Positions 33,769 to 42,520 of a stretch of DNA of 64,000 nt are shown piece after piece. The DNA is from DATBSL01 sp963729875 (GTDB lineage: Bacteria > Acidobacteriota > Vicinamibacteria > Fen-336). A program made the translations under genes and the position numbers. How positions within the stretch are numbered: position 1 is the first letter of the stretch; every line of letters starts with the position of its first letter. Location: positions 496,001 through 560,000 of the forward strand of contig CAVSPR010000002.1 in NCBI GenBank assembly GCA_963729875.1. Direction: 5' to 3'. Below the pieces are notes generated by a model, which saw only the letters and a program-made list of their open reading frames with translations, was not told the origin of the DNA and ran no database searches.

Positions 33769-36700
33769 AGCGCCCCGAGGGGCGGACGGAAGCGGCGATG
33801 GCCCTCCTCGGGGCCGCCGACAGCGCGCAGCGGGGGACGCGGGCCGCCCTCTGGCACCGCTTCCTCGACACGACGCGGCGGCCGCGCTTCCTGCAGTCCC
33901 TCCCGGCCCGCGCCGACCGCCACCGCTGGGCCGAGGCGGCCTTCGCGGCGGTCCGGGCCTCCCGCTACACGCTCGCCACGATGCTCGCTCAGCGCGTGCG
34001 CGAGCACCCCGGCCGCACCCTGTTCGTCGAGTCGCCGTCGCCGGGGGCGCCCGCCTGGAGCTACGAGGCGGTCGCGCGGCGCCTGGAGAGGACCGCCGCG
34101 CTCTTCCTCCGGGCGCAGAGGGGGAAGCCCCGGGTGGCGATCCTCTCGGCGAACGGCCTCGACGGCGCCTGCGCCGACCTCGCCTGCCTCGTGCACGGCA
34201 TTCCCGTCACGCCCCTCAACCCCGAGATCGACCCCGAGGCGCTCGGCTTCGTCCTCGACCGACTGCGCGTCAACGTCGTCGTGGCGGAGACGGACGACCT
34301 GCGCGCGCGGGCCGACGGCGCCCCCGGGGCGCCGCTCCATCGCTCGTTCGTGCTGGACCCCGCGGCCCCCCTGCGGGGCTCGGCGGAGGCGCGGCTCGCG
34401 GAGGCGCTGGCCGGCCTCGCCCCGGCCCAGGTGGCGAGGGCCCTCGAAGGCCGCGAGCCGCCGGCCCTCGACGAGCCCGCGACGGTCATGTTCACCTCCG
34501 GCAGCACCGGGCTGCCGAAGGGCGTCGTGCACACCGGCCTCACCCTGGTGACGAAGCGCTTCGCCCGCGCGGCCGCGCTCCCCGGGGTGGGCGAGGGCGA
34601 GGTGCTGCTCTGCTACCTGCCCCTCTTCCACACCTTCGGCCGCTACCTCGAGATGATGGGCATGCTCTTCTGGGGGGGCACCTACGTCTTCGCCGGCAAC
34701 CCCTCGTTCGACACGCTGGCCCGCGCCCTGCCCGAGGTGCGGCCCACCGGCCTCGTCGGCATCCCGCGCGCTGGGCGCAGCTGCGCGACGCACTGCCTCG
34801 AAGCGGACGCGCGAGGGCCCGACGAGCGGCGCTCCGCGCGGTCGTCGGCGACCGCCTGCGCTGGGGGCTGTCGGCCGCCGGCCACCTCGACGCCTCCGGT
34901 CTTCCGCTTCTTCCAGCGCCACGGCGTCGAGCTCGTGCAGCGGCTTCGGGATGACCGAGGCGACCGGCGGGATCACGATGACCCCGCCGGGCGAGTACGA
35001 GGACGACATCGGTGGGCGTGCCGCTGCCCGGGATGCGAGGCGCGGCTTTCGCCGCATCGGCGAGCTGCAGATCGCCGGGCCCTACGTGGCGCCGCTACCT
35101 CGAGGAGGACCGCCGGCTCGCCGGCGCCGGGCGAGACGCGGTGGCTCGCCACCGGCGACATCTTCCAGTGCGCACGGCCGAGCGGGCACCTCGAGATCGT
35201 CGACCGCGTCAAGGACATCTACAAGAACACGCGCGGCCAGACGGTCGCGCCGCGGCGCGTGGAGCGGAGGTTCGCCGACGTGCCGGGCGTCAAGCGGGCC
35301 TTCCTCGTGGGCGACGGGCGGGACTACAACGCCCTGCTGATCGTGCCCGATCGCTCCGACCCGGCGATCGCCGGCGCCACGCCCGAGGCGGAGGAGGCCT
35401 ACTTCTCGCCAGCTCGTCGCCGCCGTCAACCGCGACGTGGCGACCCCCGAGCGCGTGGTCTGCTTCGCCCTCCTCGACCGCGACTTCGACCCCGAGCGCG
35501 AGCTGACCCCGAAGGGCACGTACCGGCGCAAGGAGATCGAGAGGGGCTTCGCCGCGGTCATCGAGACGCTCTACCGCTCGCGACGCGGTGGAGATCCCCT
35601 GCGGCCGGGTGCGCGCGCGGCTGCCGCGCTGGCTCTTCCGGGACCTGGGGCTCCTCGAGGCCGACGTCGTGGCGCACCCCGGCGGCCTCCTGGAGAAGCG
35701 CTCGGGCCGTGTGCTGGCGGTGGCCGGTGGCGCCGAGCCGGGCCGGGCGCGGGTCGGGGACCTCGAGTACGGCGTGCGGCGGGGAGGTCGTGGACCTCGG
35801 CCTCTTCTGCCGCCAGCCCCTCCTCTGGGCCGGGAACCCGTCGCTGCGCGCGTTCGCGCCGTGCAAGGACGGCTGGGACGTGCCGCTCGGGCGCATCTCG
35901 CCGCAGGTGCGGCTGCCCGCCACGAGGGGGCCTTCGCCCCTCCCCGGCCCGGAGCCGGCGACACCGCTGCGCGACGCGGCCCTGCGCGAGGCGCACGAGA
36001 CGAGCGCCCGCGCGCTCTTCGCCGACGGGCCCGAGGCGCTCGAGGCGGTCGGCCGGCTGGCCGAGCTCCTGTCCCGTGCCGAGCCCCGCCTCGCCTGGCT
36101 CGTGAGACGGCGGCTCGAGACCCTGGCGTGGCACCCCGACCTCGAGGTGCGCTGCCTCGCGTACCGCACGCTGCTCCTGGACGAGTCGATCCCCGGCTAC
36201 GGCGAGCTGCTCGCGTCCTTCGTCCTGTCCGGGCGGATCTTCCTCACCGAGGCGAGCGTCGACGCGATCGCCCGCGCGCGCCCCGACACGCAGCACCTCG
36301 GGGCGCTCCGCCGCCGTCTCCTGGGCTATCGCCAGGACCTCGCCTGGCCCGCCTCGCCGGCCGTTCGGGAGACCTTCCGCGACGTGCTCTCGCTCCTCTC
36401 CCGCTCGGCGCGCCTCAACCCGGCCCACCTCGTGCCCGTTCGCGCGGAGCTCGCCGCGTGGGCCCTGTTCGACGCGGAGCCCGCCCTCGCGGCCGCCGCC
36501 CGGGACGAGCTCGGCCTGCTCGCGGTCTGGTGCCGCGCGCGTTATCGAGCGCCGGCGAGGCCGCCGGGGCTCCACGGGCAGGTTCCCGAGGACGAGGCCG
36601 ACCGCCTCTCGGCGGTGGTCGCCGACCCCTCCTTCCTGGCCCAGTCCGTGGCCCTGGCCTTCGACGAAGCGGAGACGCCTTCCAGCGGCATCGGGACCGG

Positions 36701-38237
36701 CGGTGTCTTCGTTTCGCCGCTCGCCACGACGCACCGCCACCGGCTCTACCGCGCCAGCTTCGACGACGCCGAGGGGCGCCACCGCAACCTTCTCCTCTCG
36801 CTGCGCGGGGACGTGGGGGAGACCGCGGTCGAGGACACGATGCTCTGGATGACGGCGCTCGGCGACCCGCCGGAGGGGCCGGGCGTCGTGCCGCGCTTCG
36901 GCTGCGTGCGGGGCGACCTCGGCGTCCTGTCCACCGCTTTCGTCGGAGGGCTCACCGTCTGGGAGAAGCTGCGGCCGCTGGCCGAGGCCCGCGACCCGGG
37001 CGACGGGCCGTCCGGCGAAACGTGGCGGTCCCTCTTCGTCCGCGGCCTGGCCGCCTTCTTCGCCGGCTGGCGGGTGAGCGAGGGGAGGATCGTGCCGGGG
37101 CTGATCGTCCCGACGAACGTCGCCGTCCCCGAGGCCGACTACCGGTCGAACGTGCGCATCCTCTCCCTCGCCGGCTGGCGCCGCTACGAGGGGCCCGTCT
37201 CGCTCGTCGAGCCGATGCGCCGCCACTTCTTCGAGGAGGTGGCGGGGCACTACCCGGTCCTGCGCGCGCGGATCGACCCGCTGTGGATCGGCGAGGCCGC
37301 GGTCGAGGGCCTCGGCCTCGAGGGCGCGCTCCGCTTCCTCGACGAGCTTCTGGCCGAAGGGCAAGGGTCGCTCGACACGGAGCGCCTGCGTGCCTTCCGC
37401 GACGGGCTCCGCCGCAGCTACCGGCCGCCCCTCGCCCTCGAGGCGGCGATCGCCCGGTACGCGCGCTGGCGCGGCGCCAACCCGCGGGCGACCGCGGCCG
37501 TGCGCCGCCAGCTGGCGGCCCAGATGCTGCGGCTCCACGCGCTGGAGACGCACGGCGAGATCGCCCGCTACCACCTGTACCGTCACACCTACTTCGCCGA
37601 CGCGCCGGCCGCGGCTCGCGACGCCTTCGACCGGCTGCTGGCGCGGCTCTTCGCGCGGCCGGGCGAGCCCGCCTGGCGCCTCGTCGAGCTCTCGGAAGTG
37701 CAGGCCGCCCTCGCCGGCGCCGAGGACCGGCGGGCCTTCGGCGAGCTCGTCTTCCCCGGAGCGGCGACCTTGCAGGAGGCCGAGGTGGCGGCGGCACCGG
37801 GCCAGGCGCGGGCCTTCGTGCTCTCGCACGTGGTGGACAGCGGAGGCCGGCGATACGCGGTGCGCGAGCCCGCGGGGCCGGCGGAGATCGGCCGGCTCCA
37901 CCGCCTGCTCTCCGAGTCGGGCCTGCACCCGGGCGGCGCCCCGCGGCACCTGGTGTTGCTCGACGCGGAGGACCGCGTGGTCGGGGGGATCACGTGGCGG
38001 CCCGCCGGCCCGCGCGTCGCCCACGTCGAGGGGATCGTCCTCGCCCCCTCCGTGCGCGCGCGCAACCTCGCGGGTCCGCTGGTCGAGGACTTCTGCGCGC
38101 GGCTGGCGAGCTCCGGCTACGCGGCCGTCCACACCCACATCGACCCGGGGCCGTACCCGTCCGTCCCCGGCTTCCGCCTGGACCGCCGCTGGGGCGGCCT
38201 CGTGCGCTCCCTCGAGCCCGGGGAGGCCGGGGTTTGA
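33723..38237 (+). CDS. large acyl/AMP ligase fused to an uncharacterised region with a GNAT-like end, several frameshifts
   Basis: About 1,500 residues. Residues 1-620 are an acyl-adenylate-forming enzyme: TSGSTGLPKG at about 258, LPLFHTFGRYLEMMG, GFGMTEATGG, WLATGDIF, VDRVKDIYKNTRGQTVAP and LTPKGTYRRK carrying the catalytic Lys. This is a long-chain-acyl-CoA-synthetase pattern. Between about 34760 and 35800 the true frame changes repeatedly (pieces such as MTEATGGITMTP, VGVPLPGMRG and ATPERVVCFALLDRD lie in different frames), yet the start and end are in the same frame. From about residue 620 to 1370 is a helical region I do not recognise (VEPMRRHFFEEVAGHYPVLRARI; IARYHLYRHTYFADAP). Residues about 1,380-1,500 resemble a GNAT acetyltransferase (DRVVGGITWRP; GIVLAPSVRARNLAGPL). 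Followed 33 bases later by the M14 gene. Confidence 0.7.
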   Translation: MRALQAVLDEWDERAERPEGRTEAAMALLGAADSAQRGTRAALWHRFLDTTRRPRFLQSLPARADRHRWAEAAFAAVRASRYTLATMLAQRVREHPGRTLFVESPSPGAPAWSYEAVARRLERTAALFLRAQRGKPRVAILSANGLDGACADLACLVHGIPVTPLNPEIDPEALGFVLDRLRVNVVVAETDDLRARADGAPGAPLHRSFVLDPAAPLRGSAEARLAEALAGLAPAQVARALEGREPPALDEPATVMFTSGSTGLPKGVVHTGLTLVTKRFARAAALPGVGEGEVLLCYLPLFHTFGRYLEMMGMLFWGGTYVFAGNPSFDTLARALPEVRPTGLVGIPRAGRSCATHCLEADARGPDERRSARSSATACAGGCRPPATSTPPVFRFFQRHGVELVQRLRDDRGDRRDHDDPAGRVRGRHRWACRCPGCEARLSPHRRAADRRALRGAATSRRTAGSPAPGETRWLATGDIFQCARPSGHLEIVDRVKDIYKNTRGQTVAPRRVERRFADVPGVKRAFLVGDGRDYNALLIVPDRSDPAIAGATPEAEEAYFSPARRRRQPRRGDPRARGLLRPPRPRLRPRARADPEGHVPAQGDREGLRRGHRDALPLATRWRSPAAGCARGCRAGSSGTWGSSRPTSWRTPAASWRSARAVCWRWPVAPSRAGRGSGTSSTACGGEVVDLGLFCRQPLLWAGNPSLRAFAPCKDGWDVPLGRISPQVRLPATRGPSPLPGPEPATPLRDAALREAHETSARALFADGPEALEAVGRLAELLSRAEPRLAWLVRRRLETLAWHPDLEVRCLAYRTLLLDESIPGYGELLASFVLSGRIFLTEASVDAIARARPDTQHLGALRRRLLGYRQDLAWPASPAVRETFRDVLSLLSRSARLNPAHLVPVRAELAAWALFDAEPALAAAARDELGLLAVWCRARYRAPARPPGLHGQVPEDEADRLSAVVADPSFLAQSVALAFDEAETPSSGIGTGGVFVSPLATTHRHRLYRASFDDAEGRHRNLLLSLRGDVGETAVEDTMLWMTALGDPPEGPGVVPRFGCVRGDLGVLSTAFVGGLTVWEKLRPLAEARDPGDGPSGETWRSLFVRGLAAFFAGWRVSEGRIVPGLIVPTNVAVPEADYRSNVRILSLAGWRRYEGPVSLVEPMRRHFFEEVAGHYPVLRARIDPLWIGEAAVEGLGLEGALRFLDELLAEGQGSLDTERLRAFRDGLRRSYRPPLALEAAIARYARWRGANPRATAAVRRQLAAQMLRLHALETHGEIARYHLYRHTYFADAPAAARDAFDRLLARLFARPGEPAWRLVELSEVQAALAGAEDRRAFGELVFPGAATLQEAEVAAAPGQARAFVLSHVVDSGGRRYAVREPAGPAEIGRLHRLLSESGLHPGGAPRHLVLLDAEDRVVGGITWRPAGPRVAHVEGIVLAPSVRARNLAGPLVEDFCARLASSGYAAVHTHIDPGPYPSVPGFRLDRRWGGLVRSLEPGEAGV

Positions 38238-38262
38238 CTTCCCCGCCGGGGGGCCCTAGCGT
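38234..38262 (+). promoter_or_regulatory. sigma70 promoter of the M14 gene (leaderless)
   Basis: TTGACT (38234-38239), 17 bases, TAGCGT (38257-38262), then eight bases to the GTG at 38271. The first T lies four bases before the end of the ligase gene. A near-identical promoter (TTGACA, 17 bases, TAGCGT) is duplicated at 45754-45782. Confidence 0.7.
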
Positions 38263-38270
38263 TTCGTCGC

Positions 38271-39101
38271 GTGGAAGACGAGTACCGCGCCGCACCGCGC
38301 GTCGGCGACGGCCGCCCGGCGATCGCGGACATCCACTCACGGTGTGACGCCCTCCTCGCCCACGGCTGGCGGCGGGTCGAGATCGCGGCCCAGGCCACGG
38401 AGCGCGGGGAGTCCCTGCCGATCCTCGCCTGGCTCAACGCCACGAGCGTCGACCGCGTCCTCATTGGCGGCATCCACGGCCGTGAGCCGGCGGGGGCGAT
38501 CGCCCTCGCCCACTACGTGGAGCGGCTGGCGGAGCTGGGCCCGAGCCTCGGCATCCTGCTCCTCCCGCTGCTGAACCCGTGGGGCTACTCGCGCCACGTC
38601 CGCTACGGACCGAGCGGCCAGAGCGTGTCGGACAGCGACCACCGGCTGGGCCGCGCCGCGGCGCCGGCATGTCCGGAGGCCGCCGCGATCACGGGCTTCG
38701 TCCTGGACGCGGTCCGGATCAACCCCGGCGCCGCCGTGCTCGACCTGCACGAGGACCCGGTCTACGAGGCCCCGGACTACCACCTCGAGGGCGCGGGGTC
38801 GTATCTGTACGTCTCCGGCGTCGGCGGCCTCGCGCACCCCGTCACCCGCCGTGTCCACCGCTGCCTCGAACAGGGCCCTCTACCGCTCGTCAAGGAAGGC
38901 GTCACACGGTTCGGGGAGCGGCTGGTCGACGGGGTCATCGTGGACACCGAGGACGGCTCGATCGACGAGCTGCTCGCGAAGCAGCGCGCGTGCTCCCCGG
39001 TGCTCACGACGGAGATCGTCCTGCGCTCCGAGACCACCCCGCCCCTGCCGGACCGGGTCTCGCTCTACCTCTCGGTGCTCGACGCCTTCTTCGGCCCCTA
39101 G
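38271..39101 (+). CDS. M14-family zinc carboxypeptidase-like protein
   Basis: 276 residues from GTG 38271, no signal peptide. Zinc ligands are visible as H69 and E72 in GGIHGREPAGA and H160 in LDLHEDPVYE. NPWGYSRHVRYGPSG supplies the substrate-carboxylate Asn/Arg signature, and E248 in LTTEIVLRSE is the catalytic glutamate. Short for the family and cytoplasmic, closer to succinylglutamate-desuccinylase or LD-carboxypeptidase relatives than to digestive enzymes. Substrate unknown. An internally deleted copy lies at 45791-45922. Confidence 0.8.
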   Translation: MEDEYRAAPRVGDGRPAIADIHSRCDALLAHGWRRVEIAAQATERGESLPILAWLNATSVDRVLIGGIHGREPAGAIALAHYVERLAELGPSLGILLLPLLNPWGYSRHVRYGPSGQSVSDSDHRLGRAAAPACPEAAAITGFVLDAVRINPGAAVLDLHEDPVYEAPDYHLEGAGSYLYVSGVGGLAHPVTRRVHRCLEQGPLPLVKEGVTRFGERLVDGVIVDTEDGSIDELLAKQRACSPVLTTEIVLRSETTPPLPDRVSLYLSVLDAFFGP

Positions 39102-39370
39102 TGGCTCGTAGCCGATGAATCGAAAGCGGGCCTGATCCGGTGAGTGGGGTCTCGGTAGGTCCAGCGGATCGGGATGTCGAGCATCGTGGCCTACGGGAGC
39201 GGGCTCGATCGCCGGGAGACGGACGCCCTCGCCCCGGACGACGTGCTGGCGCCCATCGCTCTCGAGGAGGCCCTGCGGAAGGGCTTCGAGTGATACCTGG
39301 TGCAGCCCCGCCGGGCGGTCGACTACGCGCTCGAGGACCGCCTACTCGCCCCGGGGACTCACCAGCCTGG
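39102..39370 (+). other. intergenic stretch with an unrecognised gene remnant
   Basis: From ATG 39175 a 39-residue frame reads MSSIVAYGSGLDRRETDALA ... ALEEALRKGFE and stops at TGA. In the same frame the sequence continues YLVQPRRAVDYALEDRLLAPG, as if one gene had been interrupted. The codon pattern looks coding, but I recognise no family. It sits between the M14 gene and the convergent GH2 gene. Confidence 0.35.
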
Positions 39371-42064
39371 TCACTCCTTCGTGATGGTGATGGTCGAGAC
39401 CAGCGCCTCCCCTGTCGTCGGCGTGAATGAAAGCGCCAACCGACCCTCCGAAACTCCGACCCGCAGGGTCCGCGTCAGCACCGTGCGGTAGGCGCCCGAC
39501 TCGCGCAGCACGTCGAGGCCCGCGATCACCTTCGTGCCGTTGGCTTCCACGTCGAAGACGCGCTCGGAGACCTTGGTCGTCGCCGACGGCTCGACGAAGC
39601 CGAGGACCACCCGGTAGTCGCCGTTCGGCAGCGGGATGTCGTACCGGAACCGCCCCGCCCGATACGTCGCGTAGAGCTGCTCGTCGGCAGGAGCCGCCAG
39701 CCCCCTGATCGGGGTGACGTCTCCGGCCGCGCGGAACGCCCGCTGCACGACCTTGCGGCCCTCACCTCCGGTGAAGAAGTTGTCGGACCCGTACCTCCTG
39801 CCGTCGGACGTCCTGAGGCCGGTGGCGATCTGGCCCGCGGCGACGTTCACGTCCGTGCCGCTGGGCGAGGTCCACTCCACCTCGTCGGAGCTCGCCGCTG
39901 CCCCGCCGATGCCGCGGGCCACGACGACGTTCCTGCCCGGCCCGAGGGCGACGCTGCGGAACACGCACGTCCTGAAGGGACACTCGGAGCTGGTCAGCGT
40001 TCCGGCGGGTGCGCCGTTCACGAGAAGGGCCACCGCGTCGGCGTTGCTGTAGACCTTGACGTCGGTCGTCGCGTACGCCCGATCGGCGTAGCGGCGCCCC
40101 ACGATGTGAGTGACGGGCTCGGCGCTCCAGTTCGCCTTGTAGAAGTAGAACGGGTCCTTGCGCGTCTTGCGGTCGAAGGTGACCAGGCCCTTCGTGTTGA
40201 CGCCCCGCAGGTCTCCTTCGTTTCGGATTCCCGACCCGAAATCGAACATGGCCCAGACGTACGTGCCCCAGACGAACGGGCGGGACGCCAGCACCTCGTA
40301 GATGCGCTCGTGCACGTGCGCTGCGTACTCCTCGGGCTGGTACGCCCGGGCGCCGGGAATCCCGAACGGCGTCGGCGGTCCGCCCAGCACGTTGTCGGTG
40401 TGATCGCCGAGCGCGGCTCCGGCGCCGTACTCGCTGACCCCGACCGGCTGCCGCGGGTATTTCGCGTGGATGCCGTCGAGGTCGCGCACCAGGCCAAGGA
40501 CGTCGCCGTAGTACCACATGTAGTAGCGGTTCAGCGCCCACACGTCGGTGATGCCACTGACCCGGATCTTCCCTTCGCCCTGGCCGCCCAGGCTGAGGTC
40601 GGCCAGCGTCGTCGCGCGGCCGGGATCCTCGACCTTCGCCACCTCCTGCAGCCGGCGCAGCACCGGCGTCACGTTGTCGCCTCCGCCGCACCGCCCCTGG
40701 GTCATGGTGTTCTCGTTGCCGATGGACCAGGTCGCGATGGACGCATGGTTGTACTGCTGGCGGATCAACTCCCGGAGCTGCTGCTCGACGTTCGCCACGA
40801 ACTCCTCGGTCGCGGGCTGATCGGCACACGACAGGCGCACTCCGTCGACGAACGGCGCCTCGGCCCACACCACCAGGCCCATCTCGTCGGCCCGCTGCAG
40901 CGTGTGCGGTGCGTGGGGATAGTGCGCCAGCCGGAGCGTGTTGGCCCCGACCTCGCGCACGAGCGCGAGTGACTCATCCGTGTCGCGCTCGGTGATGGCC
41001 CAGCCCTTGCCGAGGTAGTCCTGGTGCATCGCGACGCCGCGCAGCGGCAGGGGGCTGCCGTTCAGGAAGAAGCCGCGGTCGGGATCGAACGTCATCTGTC
41101 GGATCCCGAACGGCTGCGACACGCGGTCGACGACGGCACCTCGACCGTCGAGCACCTCGACGTGCAGGGTGTACAGGTACGGGTCGCGAACCCCCTGCCA
41201 CAGGTGCGGTGCGGTGACGCCGAGATCCTGGACCACCTCGCCGGCCGCGTTCGCGGAGAGGGTGACGGATGTCCGCGCCTCGCCCGCGGCCCGGCCGGCC
41301 GCGTCAGCCAGCACGGCACGGACCACATAGGCCCCGGCAGAGGGTCCGTCGTTGGCCAGCTTCACGCGGACGCTCACCGTGGCGGGGTCCGCGATCGAGG
41401 TCGCGCGTGCGTACACGCCCGGGCCGCCGAGGTCGTCGAGTGCGATGTGCACGGCGGAACGTGTCGAGACGAGCGCGACCTTCCGGTAGAGCCCCCCGGA
41501 CAGGTTGAAGTCGCCGTGCAGCGGAGCAATGGCCGTGAGGTCCGCCTCGTCCTTGGGCTCGCTGTTGTCCGTCATCACCACGAGCACGTTTCCGGTGCGC
41601 TTGAGAGTGTCCGTCACGTCGAAGCGGAAGGCCGTGAACGCCCCCTTGTGCCGGCCGAGCTTCCTGCCGTTCAGCCACACGTCGGCCACCATGCTCGCGC
41701 CGTCGAACTGCAGCCAGTGACGGGCGCCTCGCGCCGGCGCGTCGAAGGCGAGCCGGTACCAGCCGCGCCCCCTCTTGTAGGGAACGGTGGCGTGCGTGCT
41801 GGCCGCGTCGTTCGCGTTCCAGGTGTGCGGCAGGCTCACGGCCGTCCAGCCGTCGCCCGTAGCGAGAAGGGCCACCTCGTCGGTCATCGCGTCGTCCTGC
41901 ACGAACCGCCAGCCGGCCTCGAGGGTCTGCAGGGCGCGCGGCTCCGCCGTCTCGCTCGCGGGCGTCTGGCCCACGGCGCGCGGCGCCACTCCCAGGCCAA
42001 TCAGCAGGGTCACCAGGCCGGCGACCGACGCTGTCCTCACCCCTCGCTTCACCAAAATGTCCAC
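39371..42064 (-). CDS. exported glycoside hydrolase family 2 (beta-galactosidase-like) with malectin-type C-terminal domain
   Basis: 897 residues from GTG 42064, with GGAGG upstream. Signal peptide to about residue 33. GH2 sugar-binding domain (WYRLAFDAPARGARHWLQFDG ... DVWLNGRKLGRHKGAF), immunoglobulin-like domain and TIM barrel with acid/base E451 (WSIGNENT) and nucleophile E545 (GVSEYGAGA). After about residue 690 come a DUF4982-like segment and, at 770-890, a malectin-type carbohydrate-binding domain (YATYRAGRFRYDIPLPNGDY). Acts on beta-galactosides or related plant or microbial glycans outside the cytoplasm. It stands alone without transporter or other sugar genes, and an IS91 end lies just upstream, so it may be a horizontally acquired cargo gene. 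Confidence 0.85.
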   Translation of the reverse strand: MDILVKRGVRTASVAGLVTLLIGLGVAPRAVGQTPASETAEPRALQTLEAGWRFVQDDAMTDEVALLATGDGWTAVSLPHTWNANDAASTHATVPYKRGRGWYRLAFDAPARGARHWLQFDGASMVADVWLNGRKLGRHKGAFTAFRFDVTDTLKRTGNVLVVMTDNSEPKDEADLTAIAPLHGDFNLSGGLYRKVALVSTRSAVHIALDDLGGPGVYARATSIADPATVSVRVKLANDGPSAGAYVVRAVLADAAGRAAGEARTSVTLSANAAGEVVQDLGVTAPHLWQGVRDPYLYTLHVEVLDGRGAVVDRVSQPFGIRQMTFDPDRGFFLNGSPLPLRGVAMHQDYLGKGWAITERDTDESLALVREVGANTLRLAHYPHAPHTLQRADEMGLVVWAEAPFVDGVRLSCADQPATEEFVANVEQQLRELIRQQYNHASIATWSIGNENTMTQGRCGGGDNVTPVLRRLQEVAKVEDPGRATTLADLSLGGQGEGKIRVSGITDVWALNRYYMWYYGDVLGLVRDLDGIHAKYPRQPVGVSEYGAGAALGDHTDNVLGGPPTPFGIPGARAYQPEEYAAHVHERIYEVLASRPFVWGTYVWAMFDFGSGIRNEGDLRGVNTKGLVTFDRKTRKDPFYFYKANWSAEPVTHIVGRRYADRAYATTDVKVYSNADAVALLVNGAPAGTLTSSECPFRTCVFRSVALGPGRNVVVARGIGGAAASSDEVEWTSPSGTDVNVAAGQIATGLRTSDGRRYGSDNFFTGGEGRKVVQRAFRAAGDVTPIRGLAAPADEQLYATYRAGRFRYDIPLPNGDYRVVLGFVEPSATTKVSERVFDVEANGTKVIAGLDVLRESGAYRTVLTRTLRVGVSEGRLALSFTPTTGEALVSTITITKE

Positions 42065-42520
42065 CGCTTCCTCCAGGGGCCGCCGCCCGGTGTAGAGCTA
42101 CTTGAAGTACATGGCTCCCTCAGAGTTTCCCCCATTCGCGCCGCGACGAAAAGGCCCGAAGCGAGAGTGCCGCCGCCCCGTGGCCCGTCCGCATTCTCGA
42201 CCTCGTGGCTAGACGGTCTCCTGCACCCAGCGGCCCTGACCGCGGTCTTGGTCACCGAGCGCCTGGCGGCGGAGCACGCGGCTCTTCCAGTACGGGGGAC
42301 CGCGCCCCGGTGAGCGGCGGGGCTCGACGCTCACCGGCTGAGTCCCGCCCCCGCCGCGGGCCTCGGTGAAGCGGGCGCCTGCGTTCTTGCGCTCACGTTG
42401 GCTGTCCGGGTCGCCGGGAGAGGTCCCTCAAAGGGTTTCTGAGCTTCGACAATCCCGGCGGGAGTCCCCCTCGTCGCCGGCCGAGGGCTGTCGCCAGCTC
42501 TCTGCCGCCGAGGGCCGTTC
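42065..42520. other. intergenic region holding an IS91 end and no gene
   Basis: Between two leftward genes. Contains the GH2 upstream region and repeat R2 copy 2 (42170-42323). The remaining 200 bases show no convincing coding pattern or promoter. Confidence 0.5.
42170..42323. repeat. repeat R2, copy 2: solo end of an IS91-type element
   Basis: 98% identical to 32837-32990 (three differences). Encodes only the last 38 transposase codons plus the element end, in the same orientation as the longer fragment. Confidence 0.85.
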
